From Lethocerus indicus (lineage: Eukaryota > Arthropoda > Insecta > Hemiptera > Belostomatidae): a DNA stretch of 64,000 nucleotides. Every line of letters begins with the position of its first letter. Positions within the stretch are counted from its first letter, which is position 1. The DNA lies in assembly GCA_019843655.1 (NCBI GenBank), contig JACDQD010000104.1, forward strand, positions 3,844,001 through 3,908,000. The letters are read 5' to 3'. Positions 1-13,561 of this stretch are shown here, in pieces. A program made the position numbers and the translations under genes. The notes below the pieces were generated by a model, which was not told where the DNA came from, ran no database searches, and saw nothing but the letters and a program-made list of their open reading frames with translations.

Positions 1-183
1 CAAACCGCACTTGTAACGAGAGACTCTTTCGTTTCTCGATCTGAAAAAACTATACAGAGTTGTTAGCATATGCACTGAAAAAGCGGACGTTCCATTGGCA
101 TGCAGGCCCCGGTTGGGTGGAGGGGGTGGTGGGGGCGCTCCGATTTTTTATTCATTTCGACAGACAACAGAGTCAGAGATAAC

Positions 184-222
<39 letters not shown>

Positions 223-940
223 AAGACTGTATGAGACGGGATTATAGGGAGAGAGAAGGGGAGTACGGAGACAGAGAATAACGGAACCTCGGAGACGGAG
301 AAAAAATAGTTTAATTTTCGTTCTGTTGTGGATTACAAAGCGAGTCCCCAGCTGGCGTGCATTCATGATATCATAGACAAAGCGTCATTTCTTTTTCTTC
401 CTCAATGTGCTTTGTTAAAATTTATACATGGTCATTCAAAAAGGAAGAAAAGTCAAAATAAAATGGAAACGAAAACGATAAATTCGCTACATTGAGTGGA
501 GTGCAGTTTCAGTGGCAGTGTTCAAAGCGTTCTTCCGGACTGTCGCTAGAGACAGAAACAAGTACAAACCGAACCGCGAATCCGGAACCGGCTGTGCCGA
601 TTTTAATTTTCTCCAAAAAATTAACAAATTTGAAATTCGAAAATGTACAATAAAAATAGTGCGCTTCGTTCACAAAAATTCATTTGCACAGTGACTTAAT
701 CCTATTTGAATTTACCAAGTGAACAAATTTAATTTGTATGAAAAAAATAAACTACTTGGCAATAAAATGAAACAAAATAAAACCAATGTAACACAAAAAC
801 TCCGTAGTGACAACGGACCTTTATGTTTATTTTTTTTTTAAATGAATGTTAACTTTGAATTTTGTTTTCGTACAATGAACATTATATGCATTTCTTACCT
901 GACCCACGTATGGAAGTATTTCTTCCAGATTGTACTGAGG
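1..940. other. Non-coding flank with one GA microsatellite
   Basis: AT-rich DNA. Apart from the (GA)n run at 189-218, I see only short homopolymers and no frame that reads like a protein. The frames around the GA tract are the usual artefact of a purine-rich strand. Confidence 0.6.
189..218. repeat. (GA)n microsatellite
   Basis: About fifteen uninterrupted GA units, followed by a degenerate GAAA stretch. Similar GA/CT tracts recur at 21552, 22903, 33302, 37354 and 60164, so this motif class is common in the window. Confidence 0.95.
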
Positions 941-1029
941 CAGGGCTGCCAACAACTGGCCGAACGGAACTGGTTGCGACTACTCATGTTACCGCCTCAG
1001 GTTAAGCCCTTAAAATCCCCTGATTTTAA
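941..1029. repeat. Possible DNA-transposon end (CAGGGCTGCCAAC) with a hairpin
   Basis: CAGGGCTGCCAAC at 941-953 resembles the CAG-type termini of hAT-like elements. A perfect 8-bp stem, TTAAAATC (1010-1017) with GATTTTAA (1022-1029) around a CCCT loop, lies downstream. CTGAGGC just before the motif also has a GCCTCAG partner near 994-1000. No matching far end or target duplication was found, so this is at best a fragment. Confidence 0.25.
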
Positions 1030-1364
1030 AGAAAAAAATAAAAGTCTGTTCTCAACAACGTCATGTACATTAGAATAGAAACATTTTTTTTTGTTTAAGG
1101 GTGGAGCGCGACAAATTTCAAAATTTACAATTAATTATGCTAACAAAACGGATGTTTGACTGATGGTCTTTCTAATACACACAACATTTATACCTTACTG
1201 TTCTGTGTGCTACACATTTGGTAACAATTTGTATAAATGAAGTGCTTAATAAATATTTGGCCTTAGGATCTATCTTAATCTAAAAGACATAAACATTAGT
1301 TGCCTATTGATACTACACCAAGGAAGAATATAGACTATAGTTAACAAGTATATTAGCATTTTCG

Positions 1365-1393
1365 GCACTCGAAAGTAATTTCACTTCGAGTGC
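1365..1393. repeat. Hairpin, 9-bp perfect stem
   Basis: GCACTCGAA at 1365-1373 pairs perfectly with TTCGAGTGC at 1385-1393 across an 11-base loop. It heads a 200-bp stretch with further short stems: ATACGAG/CTCGTAT near 1503-1527, and GCCCTCACT with AGTGGGC near 1555-1578. The cluster may be part of an old fold-back element. Confidence 0.5.
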
Positions 1394-1580
1394 AGAAGCG
1401 TAGTGCAACTCATACGAGATGCATCACTTTAGATCTTTTGGCCTGAATATAATTGACGCCAGAATTTGTTTTCCAAAATTCATTTCTAAAACGCGTTGCA
1501 TTATACGAGCAACGTTTCCACTCGTATTGTATAAGTATTGTAATATTCAAATATGCCCTCACTAGGTAACAGTGGGCGCA

Positions 1581-4500
1581 CAAAATAAATGTGGTCATGA
1601 ATTTGGAAAATTCTCACATAAATAATGAATAAATATCCCACGATATAACTTATCGATCTCAGATATTAAATAAACAAAACAGAACGCCATTACAATATAA
1701 GAATAGGAACCGACAAACCAGACGTTCCGACCTAGGGGACCGAAAGTGCTGGTATCGGTGAAAGACGAGAGTGCCTCCAGAGAATTGTACTATAAGAAAT
1801 TATCCATCTTTAAAAATGTACTATACAAATACAAATATTCCATGCATGATATAACGAAATATAACTTTTAGTACATTGTTTTAGTTTGACTGTTGTCTGT
1901 TTGTATATACAGGTATAATTGGCAGCAGAGATTACTACTCCATCTCACAAGTTTTTCAGCTAATTATCTGTCATACTTTATTTATATTTACTTTCAGAAA
2001 TATACTTGGAATCTATAAAATATAGTTTTTGAAAATTAAATTAGGATCAAGGTAAATATTCAAATTTATACCTTTAAAATATTTTAAACATTAAAATGGG
2101 AAAGGAAATATAAAAGGAGTGAAGGAAACCGAATAGGGATGATGATATGCGGAACCCTCGTATAAAAAACCCTCCCTATCATACCAGAGATTCTAAATTT
2201 GAAAGACAATCTCTATTAAAATACTTAATTATCTTGTCCTCGTCCGATTTGGTAATTATTCTTCAGAAATGCGTACAACAGTACATTACAAGTTGGTGGG
2301 CTGTAGGTAAGTGCGGTACAGTAGAGTTAAATTTGTTAGAACGTTCCGGGTGCAGGAGGGCGGCCGACAGCACTAACGCTAAGATGGGTTTAATGAGGTC
2401 GGCGGGCATTAACGGAGTCACTCATTAGTGGGCGCACGGGGCCCCCATTTCCCCCCATTTTCCAACACTGCTCTCCCTCCCCAACCCACCGATCAATTAT
2501 CCCTTCAATCGCCCCATTTGCTTATTCGGGGATGCGACCCCCGTGGGTTTTTATATCCGTCCGCGGGTCGATGTTTTTCCAACCGGCCCCCCCGGCCACG
2601 GTCGCTGCGAATAATAAGACTTCATGTATTATGTATCGGGCCCGCTAAACGCTGCCTAAGGTTTTATGGTTGTTTTCCTCCCGGCCGGCACCGCAGGAGA
2701 GCCGAGGTCAAGAGGCCTGTCCGATAGGCGTCACGTTTATTGTCAACTCGACCTTTGTTCGAATAATAACTTCAATGTAATAAATAATGAACTACATTAA
2801 TTACTATAATTCACTTGATTCAGAATCCGTATGAACACACGGATCCATTATGAAAAATATTTGTAGAATAAATACTATAAATAAATCACCTCGTTTGTAG
2901 TCTAAAAGTTACAACATTCAGTGTAGTTATCCCGCACTGGGATTTTTACAATCGGTCGACGACCTCGGAAAATTGACTACAGGCAGCGAAGAGCTGAATA
3001 TTTCCTCAATATTCGGGACAAGCAATAAATTCGGAGCCGACATTCCATTTGCCGGCTGTGGCTCCCCCAACTGGTGACGTTCACCGCCGTTTCACACCGC
3101 CCCCCACCCACGCCAGACAGAAGAACATAAATGTAAATTGGCTGTTTACAAATGTAAATCCGGAAGCCTCTCGGGGTTTGGAGCGGCGTCCGGCGTAGCG
3201 GGAACAAAGGGCTGTTTTTTGAACCCCCCCGGGGAAAATTCCCAACGTGTTTTTCCTTTGGCGGACCGCGCGCAAATTGTAATTAACCGTCCGTGCTTTT
3301 TCATTTTCCAGGTTCACAAACTTTCCCCGGCCATTGTAATCGCGAATTTATTCAACACACATATCCTCGATCTCTGGTACGGCGTGCATTGTAGGATGTA
3401 ATTTACCCTTCATTATTGTCACATTTTAAGAAGCTTCGAACTTAATAATAACATAATTTTCAATTAAAAGAATATATCAGTTAAACTATATCGGTCTCGA
3501 CCGTCGGTTACATACAACTGGCCTTCAATTGTATAATTTATTAAAACCGCTGCGAACATTTATGGTTTGAGGTTGTCATAAGACGCTTTGAGGTTATACA
3601 TTACGAGCACGGATTCTTAATATTCCCAAATTTGGAAAATTATTACGGGAATAGAAAAAAAAATTTTCAAAGAATGTTAGATCTAGTGTATAATATGGCG
3701 TAATTGAGTGAACCTGAAAATGACTGCGAGACGACTTAATACCCTTTTTGTTCCCAAATTGGCTTTGTTAGTCTTCAAAGGCGCCCTCATTTAAACTGAA
3801 TCAGCAAATAATTTCCTCAGGAGAAACGGCCCGGACTTTAACTTAATAATTGGAAATGAAATTTAACTCTTCAAAAAATTAGTTTTGAATTACGCCAGTT
3901 GTCTGAAAATTAAAGTTGACTAAACGAAGCGGTATAATTTATTACTTGATTAGGTAGTAATAATGTCCCAAAATTATAAATTGTTGCTGTTTTACTACCC
4001 TGCAGTAATTAAACACATTTCCAGTGCATTACGAAGAAAAATAAAAGAGTAAAAAAAAATTAATAAATGATTACTGACTGTAGAGGAGACTACCTCATTT
4101 TCGTTCGTGTTTTGGCGCAAAAGGTTTCAAGGATACAAATGATTAGGCCCAATTGGCGACCGAGTAAAAATCACTATCAATAATAGGAATTCAACTCAGA
4201 TATCAACATTGTACAGACTGTTCTGTTGGTTGTTGGAATTTGAAAGTGAAGGATGCGGGCCCTAGGCTTGAGCCTGTAGTTTATTATGCCGTTCCTGAAC
4301 GGGTGTGGGGGGGGGCTTGGTAATTGCAATCAGAAGGGAGGTAAGTTACACGGCGCCAGCCAACTTACCCACCGGCTGGAGGCGACTGAAAATTATATGG
4401 CGCCCATAAAATATTTATTCGACCTCCGAACAATAGATGAAGTTTATTGGCCGGATATCTACCATGAAATTCCTCTATGCCCCCATTCACTCCTGGGCTA

Positions 4501-7450
4501 ATATAAATGCTATAAATTTCCTTCGCCGCTTTCCTGAAATATAAATGACGCCGTTTCCCCGTCAATTATATTTGGACAGTCTTCTTAACAAAAAACAAAA
4601 TTAGTGACCCTATTTCAGTTGGAATCAGGACATAACCTACAATATTACAATTTTAATAAAAGTATAAATGTAGGAATTTCGGATTATTACTACTACTAAC
4701 GTCACTTGCACAGAAATAATTTTAAAATATGATTGATATAAGACAAAATCGTTCTGTCACTATTCAATGCATGCTTACTTCCACCACTTGTGTTGGGGCA
4801 ATTAAGTCAAATCACATACGTAATTACAGTTTCACATACCTTAAACTAGTACATTTGCAATATTCCAGCTATTTAGTTAATTTTTTATTTTCAATTTAGG
4901 TGATATTTTTAATATTTCTTCATTAATTATTACGAAAGATTAATATAATAAATATTATAATATATATCCTAATTAAATATCCATTATGTTATTATTATTA
5001 TGGCACTAAATTAGAGTAACTCCGTACCTAAAATTTCTCATATTCCCCCGAAGAATTCCAGGGCTTATACACGCGAATAAAGTGCGTTTCAACCCCCGAG
5101 TGCAATTAATACCTGATTCCTGCTGAAGAAATTCCCCCGAAAACCGATTGAACCGACGGGGGCGTTAAATTGAGTAGGGTATACGGTTGCCGCCATTGGA
5201 AGACCACAAAAATTCCGAGGCAAACCGAATCGAAAAAAAAACAGTAGAAACGCCCCTCCACGTTTCTCCTCGACCGCCAGAAGTTAATTTTTGAAGAGCC
5301 ATAAAAATGTACGGACGGGGCCTGGTGTTTGTCCAGCGTCGCCTCTCCGGCCGATCGCCGACATAATAAATAATTCCTTCCCAGCCCGGGACGTTCGCTC
5401 CGACTCGGGTAAACAGCGCTGTCCTTTGATAAAATGGAAGCTCCACCCTCCAAAACGCTCCACCCTGTCGATTTGTCATCTGCCCGGTTCCTTGACGGGC
5501 AGCCGATAATTTATGTTTAGTACAGTACGTACAAGGAATGGAAAGTTAGTAAATTAAACTGTTTTTCACAAAATTGAAACTATCCTCTGCAAATAAATTG
5601 AGCCTTGAGTTTTAAATCATAAAGAAATATGACATTCCACTAAAATTTTAACCCCGGTCTGTCGAATTTTCTATCCAATTTCGCGTTCAGTAATTCCTAT
5701 TTTCAATTCACGGCCAGTACGATTAACCCCCGTCCTAATTACAAACGCATCAATAGTTCACCGAGTTATTGAAAATTATTGTGAATGGACCATACCCCGG
5801 ATTCAGCCATTTAATTTCTTATTAATATTTCATACAATTTTTCCACGAAAACAAATTTAGCGGCTCGCGGACGGATTTCCAATTTTCCGGTCAGTAGGGC
5901 AGCGGGAAAAATAAAATCGGCGCCCCCACCTCATTCCCGAGCGTCAATTTCACCCGAGGGACGCCGATGTTACGATTGTCGGAAAAATAAACGAGCTTCG
6001 CACGGCTCAATGTTCGATTTTTCGGTCCGTCTAGAGCGAAAAAACACGCACAGCGGAATGCGCCAGAAACCGAATAGTTCTGAATTAAAATAGGAAGCCT
6101 CAGGAATATCTTAACCTTTCCTTCATGTATGTGAAACCTTCATCTTAACCTTCACAAATATAGTATTCAAAGTCAATTTCGCAGAGCCTGTACGGATTGT
6201 GTGTAAGGCACACCGGCTATGAAACCATACTATCTTGGTTGTAGTCGGAATAATACTTGTGGCACAGCGTAGGCGTAAAATAAAACTCCACATTCCTCTG
6301 TGTGCCAATGGAAACAATAAGTCCCAGTACGACTATAATAGCGGTTTTTATTTTGCGCTACCAGCCGCTCCAATTTTAAACCGTGAAAACAATCCAATTA
6401 AATTCGGATTTTTCCAAACGGAAGCGGCAAATATTTGGCCTAGGTCCCGGGTCTATTGCATCACGACCGAGATGGTCAGAGTTGGCAGACCTGTGGCGCG
6501 ATCTCTTCATCTGGTGGTCGTACCCTTACAATAGCCCGCCACCTAACGCGTGCCTACCGCGTGCAGTCATGACTAGTTAAATAGAACGAATTAACGAATA
6601 ATGAAATCATCGTGAAATATTGGTAGCCCTTGCCCTGGACGTGCAATTTATATCTTATTTAACTCAACTCTAACGTGAAAGAGAACTGAGGTGAATACTA
6701 AATCCTGTTCACCAGCCCAACTGTAGACACTTCCCAATTAGACAATAATAACATATTTCTTGGTTATATTACGATCGATAAATGTTTTTTCATGAAAAAA
6801 AAATCGGCAAAGTCGCTTGGGACTCGGGGTAATAATTTACAGCACACTTTGTATTAATCCGAATCGCAGTCGTTCAAAATTCCATTGGGCGAAAGTGATC
6901 CGGAAGCTGTTAATGGTCGAGGCATAACGAATTCAGGTCCGGGGCACTTCCTGATCCTCTAAATTCGCTGCCGAGAGAGGAGTTCCTCGGGGCATAGGAA
7001 GCGTAAGATAATCGCCCGTTCGAAAGTTTTTTTCGAGCGCTTACGTTTTTAAAACGTCCCAGTCGTGTCTCCAGATTAGCGGAACAGCCGGATCCTCGAC
7101 TTTAGCAGACTCCTCCCTTCCCACTCACGATTTACCGGGAAGAGGCTCTAATGAGTTACTTAAGAACAGTTCTATTGGCCCACACTATTTAAGATCCACG
7201 TTAAAACTAGTAGGTCTTATCCAGTTTTACCCCGTCGCCAATTCTAGAAAGGTATATTTGATGTACAAATCAGAATACGTTCACTCAAACACTAGGAACT
7301 ATATAAGTGAAAAAACGATATTTTTGTAACTGAAAATTCACGAAACCAATTTCTGTAGTCACACTATAACAAACCACTCAATCCATATTATGAAGGTGAA
7401 TAAGAAATTAAAATTAAAATGAATGCTTAAACCACGGTAGGGTGGTAAAG
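1581..7450. other. Non-coding AT/GC mosaic
   Basis: No recognisable gene. AT-rich background alternates with GC-rich patches at roughly 2400-2720, 3020-3340, 4250-4560, 5090-5520, 5870-6080, 6230-6600 and 6890-7140. In these patches several frames are open at once on both strands. That reflects few stop codons, not coding. The longest (115 codons, minus strand, 5106-5453) has no domain I know. Short (ATT)n sits near 4990. Confidence 0.5.
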
Positions 7451-7454
7451 TGTT

Positions 7455-7509
7455 AAGTGTATTTTAACTAAAATACACTTTATGACATATACTTTATGAA
7501 ATAAAGTAT
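7455..7509. repeat. Two adjacent perfect hairpins
   Basis: AAGTGTATTTTA (7455-7466) pairs with TAAAATACACTT (7469-7480) over a 2-base loop. Nine bases on, ATACTTTAT (7489-7497) pairs with ATAAAGTAT (7501-7509) over GAA. Both stems are perfect, which points to a recent fold-back insertion or replication slippage, not chance AT content. Confidence 0.7.
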
Positions 7510-9875
7510 GAGATATAATATTTTTAATAACGTTTAATTAAAAACTAAAATAGATTTTAAGTTAAAATTTCCAATATTGAATTTACCCGGGGATAGTTAT
7601 CGATTCTATGTTCTCTCCTGCATTGTAGCCTGTATTGGGTTACTTATAACAGGTTGCTCTACCTTTCGTGTTACTAGTGATCTACACGACTTCAATTCCC
7701 ACTATTGATGGAATTCCGGAGGTCATAGGATCGACAACAGTTCATGGTCAAATTCACTCACCAAATGCGACTATTCCGAAATATACCCTTTACAATGCCA
7801 TGAACACAAGGAAACAAAAGTTCAATTAAAGTTCTATATTAATAATAATTCACCTTTGTGAATTAAAACAAAAAGAATTAAATTTAATGAAAATTTCAGT
7901 GGATAAAATTTGTTTACTCCATTAGTTTCTTCACAACATGGTTCATGTATTTATAGGAATTTTCGCACTATTAAAATTGTTAATGTAAAATTTCTAGCGG
8001 AAAAACTTCAGAACTATTCGTTTTATCTGATTTAACTTATGGCTGGGGACCTGGCCAGAAATAAATATGAATAATATTTCCAGTTTAATGCCCAATATAC
8101 TTAGTGATCAGGGGGTAATTGGGATCTGTACTACGGAATCATTCTACAGGTTTTAAAATTGGAAACTATAGAATCAGTCGTATATTACGTCTCATTAGAT
8201 TATCTACTGTCGTAATGGTAGTCCGTAACTTAGCGGACCAAGATATTCTTTCTAAACCGGTTAGTTGTTATTTTTTTAATTACAAAACTTGTAGTTTCTT
8301 GTTCCACACAATTCAAGGTTCTAAACCTAGGGTATGCTTGTTGTAACTGCGATAAATTAGAAACTAATCAATTCGTAACTAAATTTAATGGCTCCCCAGT
8401 TTATATAACCATAGGGAACGTCGCCACTCTTACACGGGTTCCACTATTGTAACAATTAAACACGCAAACGTGGGTGAAGCCTTTGAATGTTTTAGGAGTG
8501 CCCTCTCTTAAATTCAAACTATTTAACTTTATCGAGTCAATGTGGAGACAACTCGCGATAAAAAAAAATACAACGATAGCGTGTAACAAGCAGCTTCACA
8601 CTGCCGCCGTCCCTCGTCGGCGCTAAATATGCGCGCGGAAATAATAAAATGACCTCCTATATTTATTCATGAAAGATTCCCAAAAAGATCCCCGCTGAAT
8701 ACTAATGAACGGGCGCCAAAGGGAGTGGGGGCAAAAAAAATGGGCGCCGCTTTTGCATACGAGCGACACTTTCAGAACGGGTTCAGAGGCCACCCGGGGC
8801 CTGAACAACCTCCGAAGTGCTACAGTCGACGACTTGGAGGACGACGAGCCGGAGTCGTGCGGATTAATAAAGTTTCGACGGAATACTAAAATTCGGATAC
8901 TTTCGCCTCCCGTTCCGTCTGGCCCTTCGGCAACGTTGTACAGACGCCACCGGAATAAACTTTTTGACCAACATACCGTTCTTGGCCTCCTAGATGGTGT
9001 TTCCTTTAAAACCTGAACATTTATATATTACGTTTATATATTACTACCAGTGTATCCCGAGCAAGTTATTATTTGTATAATAACTGGGTGAATTTAAAAT
9101 TATATTAAAAATGTGTGTGTGTGATAAGAATTACAAGTCAACCATGTTTAGCCGACTTGAGATGCATAACCAGATTCGGGATATAGATATGAAGATTTAT
9201 AAATCGTATAGTATTAATAATGAATAGAAAGAATAAAAATTAAATTTATTACCAATATTGATCTAACACTAGAAACGTGTTTCAGATCACCGAGTAAAGA
9301 CAAAATATTTAACAACACAGTCAATCCAGTGCACAGTTAATGTTGCATTTTCCAGTTTATGATCACAAGGATTATTATTATTATTGTTCGCTTAACAACA
9401 CGTATTTACTCAATTATTTACACTGGCACGCTGTCCCGATTCGAGGAATAAACACGCCCCAACGTCTCAATATTCAGCAGAACTTAAAATAAACGGTCCG
9501 AACGCGATATTTATTCATGAACAATCTGGTTAATTATTCATAAAACGACGACTCTTGAGTCTGTGCGTTCGGCCGGTAAATCTCTTGAGTATACTTCATC
9601 GTATAACGATGTATACGATGTCTTTCTAAGAAGATCCTGTCGCCCTTCCAGACTGAATACAATTTCCTTTTCATATAACAATCTTTAGTCACATGCGAGA
9701 CAAATACTGATGCTGCACGTTATATACCTAGTTCAAGCATAAGATAATAGCTTCTAAATTCCCTTTAAATTTTTATGGCTAGTATTTAAGGATTTTCGAA
9801 TATTATGTTTTATGGATGAATAAATCGGGCATATTCCGACTCCCAATGTTTACCGATCTTTCGAGGCCGGATATA
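7510..9875. other. Non-coding stretch with one GC-rich patch
   Basis: Mostly AT-rich. The patch at 8600-8960 has a 49-codon frame starting with ATG at 8740 in an A-rich context that suits an insect start codon. The frame has no known domain and stops at 8887-8889. A (TG)6 run lies near 9110-9121 and an (ATT)5 run near 9372-9386. No supported gene. Confidence 0.5.
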
Positions 9876-9932
9876 TTAAATTTTATATATATAAATTATA
9901 CATATATATATAATTTATATATATAATTTAAC
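9876..9932. repeat. AT-rich fold-back
   Basis: The left arm starting TTAAATTTTATATATATA and the right arm ending TATATATAATTTAA are reverse complements over about 24 bases with one indel. The DNA is only A and T apart from a single C at the centre, so it could extrude a cruciform. Expansion of (TA)n could also produce it. Confidence 0.6.
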
Positions 9933-10460
9933 AAAATAAGTATAAAAGATTAAACCGACAAACCGAAATATTTTCTTTCAAGAGAAATATTTTATTTGAA
10001 TGAACATTATATAATTTGAGAAGAAAGTTGTTTATAATTCATCTAATAATTAGATTTTGGTACACTGGAATGAACATAGAGATATTTTGGAGCAGTAATT
10101 GCTTATATTACGCGGAAAACACAAGTGACCCCCTTTTGCAGATCAATAATACATCGTCGTCCCATTGGAACTAAGGGCTTGGGAATAACTTTTATCGGTG
10201 CCTTAGAATAACTTTCAATTAGATTTATCTTTCATCCGTATATTAACATCACATACAATATTTTCAGCGTGTGAAAAATGGTGGTGTTTAACGTTTAAAC
10301 GTTCTGGAAATGTTGAGGAGGTTTTGGTTGGAATTTTGCTGTATACATAGCGTATACAGACCTTAATTAAAATTATATATTATATTGGTTGCTTGTGGAG
10401 CATCCTGAGTGCATATTTAATAGTATACCTACAGTATATTAAATCTAAGGGATATCGGCG

Positions 10461-10520
10461 TTCTTGATACTACGCCCGCAATACAGAGTTGTTATGTGGG
10501 TTAATATTAAATGCGCCGTA
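10461..10520 (+). repeat. Dispersed repeat, copy A
   Basis: Contains TTGATACTACGC, then a CAATACA-like stretch, then GTTATGTGGGTTAATATTA and ATGCGCCG. It shares order and spacing with copies at 20159 and 53145. Homology to the second copy begins upstream, at a shared CTAAGGG word (10446 here). The family is not one I can name. Confidence 0.65.
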
Positions 10521-13409
10521 TTTCCCCCAAAACCCATTATCGGAATGCATCAGTCTCAGAATCGTCTTTTTCAGTTCTGTAACAGTACCTCCATTTAATT
10601 CAAATTACGCAACCCCATAATTGAATGCGAATATGCATCCCGTTTGAGTGGCCAGAGGCAATTCGACAAGTGCCCGTCGGGCTTAACATTATTAAGATTA
10701 AATTCGATTTGCGGTTTCAGGTAGGGGTTGCGCTGGCATAGCGCCCCGGCATTATTTACTCGGGAAGTCTGTTGGTTTATGTAATCTACTTCAAGTATCG
10801 GATACCGCGCCCCAAGAAGAGAAGGGCTACCGTCCAGTCGGCCGGAGGTCGAGCCGCGACGGAGATAGAGGTGCGGACGGGATGAAGTGAGACGGATAGA
10901 AAGGGAGCTCCACTCGACGGGCTCTCTCATCGCTCTCTCCCTCTCCGGGACCCTTCACTTAAGTGGGGCTTCAAATTACCCCGTCCAGGTCCGGTCTAAG
11001 GCAGCCGCGGTAAGGTCTCCCGAACCACAACCTCCAACCACCGATCAATTGGCCTCCTACATTTGAACGCGATGAGAATGGCCGAGACTTTTTTTTTGTT
11101 ACTTCTACATATTACTTCTACAAGAACGAATTACCAATTTCAGTTCAATAGTTCCTGACCTTACAGTACTTCCGCCTAATCATTTAACTATCACTTTCAA
11201 TTATTATCATTTAAAACGATCTCAGTGCGATCATAAGCTTTAATGAGTTACACACTATCGTTAAGATCTCGAAATAATATATGGTTTCGGTTAGAATCGA
11301 ATTCACTGCAATTATTTTATCCACCGCGTAGAATATTTTTAATTTGAATATCTGTAGATGTTCCTAATACACTAGTATAATAATGGTAATTCAAAATGGA
11401 AACTATTGTTTCGGAAGGAAAATGTGAAATACCAGCCAGGACCATTTCCGGAAAAAACTTCACATATCCCGAGAAATTTAGTGCGGCCGATTTATCCGGA
11501 AAACAATTGGTTTCTGCAGTGGATAAGGGGGTAATCTTCCAATCTTTTCACCAATTTCCGATAGCGAACACCGATATCGGCGATGATCGCTGCGATACAT
11601 CATCGTTGAGGTGGGTCGTCACACGCTAGAAGGCCACACGCCACCCCATCCAGAATTGTGGAAATTACAGCCCCGAATAGGTTTTTTTTCCAAGGACTTG
11701 TTTTCCCGCAGTATTGCGGCCGAAGTTCTTTTGCCCTTTTCCGAGTCCTAATTTGTTTTTGTCGGACTTTGTAAGGGGGTACATTTTCGGATTTCAATTT
11801 GATTTGACTAACGGGTTGTAAGGGTTGTCAAAGAAGAGGAGAAGACGAAACGTACAATAAAAAATTAATATGAACCTAAATCATTTTTTATTTTATCCTT
11901 ATTTATCCTGCCATGCAGCTTCCCGAAACCACACCAACTAAGGAGTATCACAGTCCGAGTATCAGTATCCAAGCTGTTTGGTATTGGAAAGGGTCCTGTA
12001 TTACTCATTTACGTTCTGATCCCGTCTGTCATTCCCATAAAAGGCCGACCCAGTGCATAAAACGGAGCTGGACGGGCTAAATTCGGATATTCTATTCACG
12101 GTCGAAAAATCGAATGCTCGTTGGGCCCCTACTGAGGGCACAAAGCAACCACACTTCATTGTAGATTCGTAGATTGAGTTCGATTATTTTTCAAGCTTCG
12201 ATTGTAATCTGTTGAGTTCAGTTCGAATCATAATTTAGACTTCAATATTTGATAATAATTCAAGGAGCTGTATGATATTACGTTTCTTGCCTTATCAACT
12301 CAAATTTTAATCCCTACTAGAAAGCTTTTTTGTCTGCTCTCTCCCGCATACGCAGGATAATAACATATTGCTTCACATAACGACGGGTGAAAATGTCTTT
12401 TCTTGTTAAATCGAGCTGGGGGTGTCATGAACAAACAATTGTGGCTAGAGATAAGAAAACTTGTTCAAATGCTCAGTGAAACCGGCTAATGGAACACATT
12501 AATCAATTTTTTTACAACTGGGGTCTAGGGTACTGTTGTTTTCGAACACACAGAGGAAACATTTCCTTCGAAGTTTCGAATGGCCCATATTAAGGAAAGA
12601 AAAAAATTACTTACAGAGAGAAAAGAATGGAGAACGACATCGTCATAGGAAAATCAGTAGGGAAGCCCATATGACGAATGCTTATTGTGATTTCAAGATG
12701 AATCATATACCGCACTCAATATGGCCGCTACCCAACGCGTTTGTGTACGATCGAGTTGCTAAGGTAGGGGCTTAGTTACGTTAAAGTAGTTAGGGATACG
12801 CAGAGGACGAAAGCGGCTTCAAAATTATGCCAAGAACATTTTCCACACCTGAATATGCTGTTTTTACATAGCTGAGAGGTCGGCGGCCCTGCTTCGGGAT
12901 AACTGAAACGGGTACAACGCATTTAATAACTCGTTCGTTCCATTATACGTAAATAAATACATATAACTGTAATCCCAACAATGTCGACATGTGGAGGAGG
13001 CATCAGTTAGTGGCCCACATGAATGGGGCCTAGAGTGAATTGATTGCGGGCTAAATATGAACACCGCCGGTTGGATGGTGCCGGCGCGCCCAGAGGGAAG
13101 GACGGTTAATGAATGCTGGTGAAATTGAAGGTTGAAGTGAGGGGTAATGGGTGGGCGAGGGGGGCCCCCCGGTCGAACGCTAATAACACGGTCGGCAGAC
13201 GCGCGCACAATTCGTGCCCGTTTTTTTATGAATCCATTGAGGACCGATTGAGGTGAGTGGGGGGCCTTGCGTGACCGCCCCCCAACAACAGGTACCGCCA
13301 CCCCAAACAACCGCCCCCCCCCTCCCCATAGCTGACAAGGCCCGATCGGATGACTCATGTCAACGTGTGTCTATTGACCTTAAATTACTGCGGCAATAAA
13401 TCCGCGAAT
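10521..13409. other. Non-coding stretch
   Basis: GC-rich patches at about 10720-11050, 11400-11780 and 12860-13360 lie in AT-rich DNA. The minus-strand 164-codon frame at 12864-13358 is the longest in the window, but it is rich in P, R, S and H, is set in a C/G-run patch, and shows no domain. No gene is supported here. Confidence 0.5.
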
Positions 13410-13561
13410 GTAATTTTTTTATTTGTACAATCAATTATAACACAATTATGTGTACAAGTGTTGAGTGCATATTTCTCACTTGAATGACTTGACAAAAGAA
13501 ACCATCCAATGACGGCACTTTTCAGGAAGCATGAAATAATTTATGGCTTGGTATAGCAATT
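13410..13561 (-). other. Possible 3' UTR and tail of the Jockey LINE
   Basis: Non-coding DNA directly downstream of the LINE frame. Read on the minus strand it ends in an A-rich run with AATAAA (complement of the T run at 13414-13420 and following bases). That could be the element's tail. No target-site duplication was found to fix the boundary. Confidence 0.3.

Noticed and set aside
12864..13358. Longest open frame in the window (164 codons, minus strand)
   Set aside because: It sits in a GC-rich patch with C and G runs, has low-complexity P/R/S/H content, and contains no domain or conserved motif that I can recognise.
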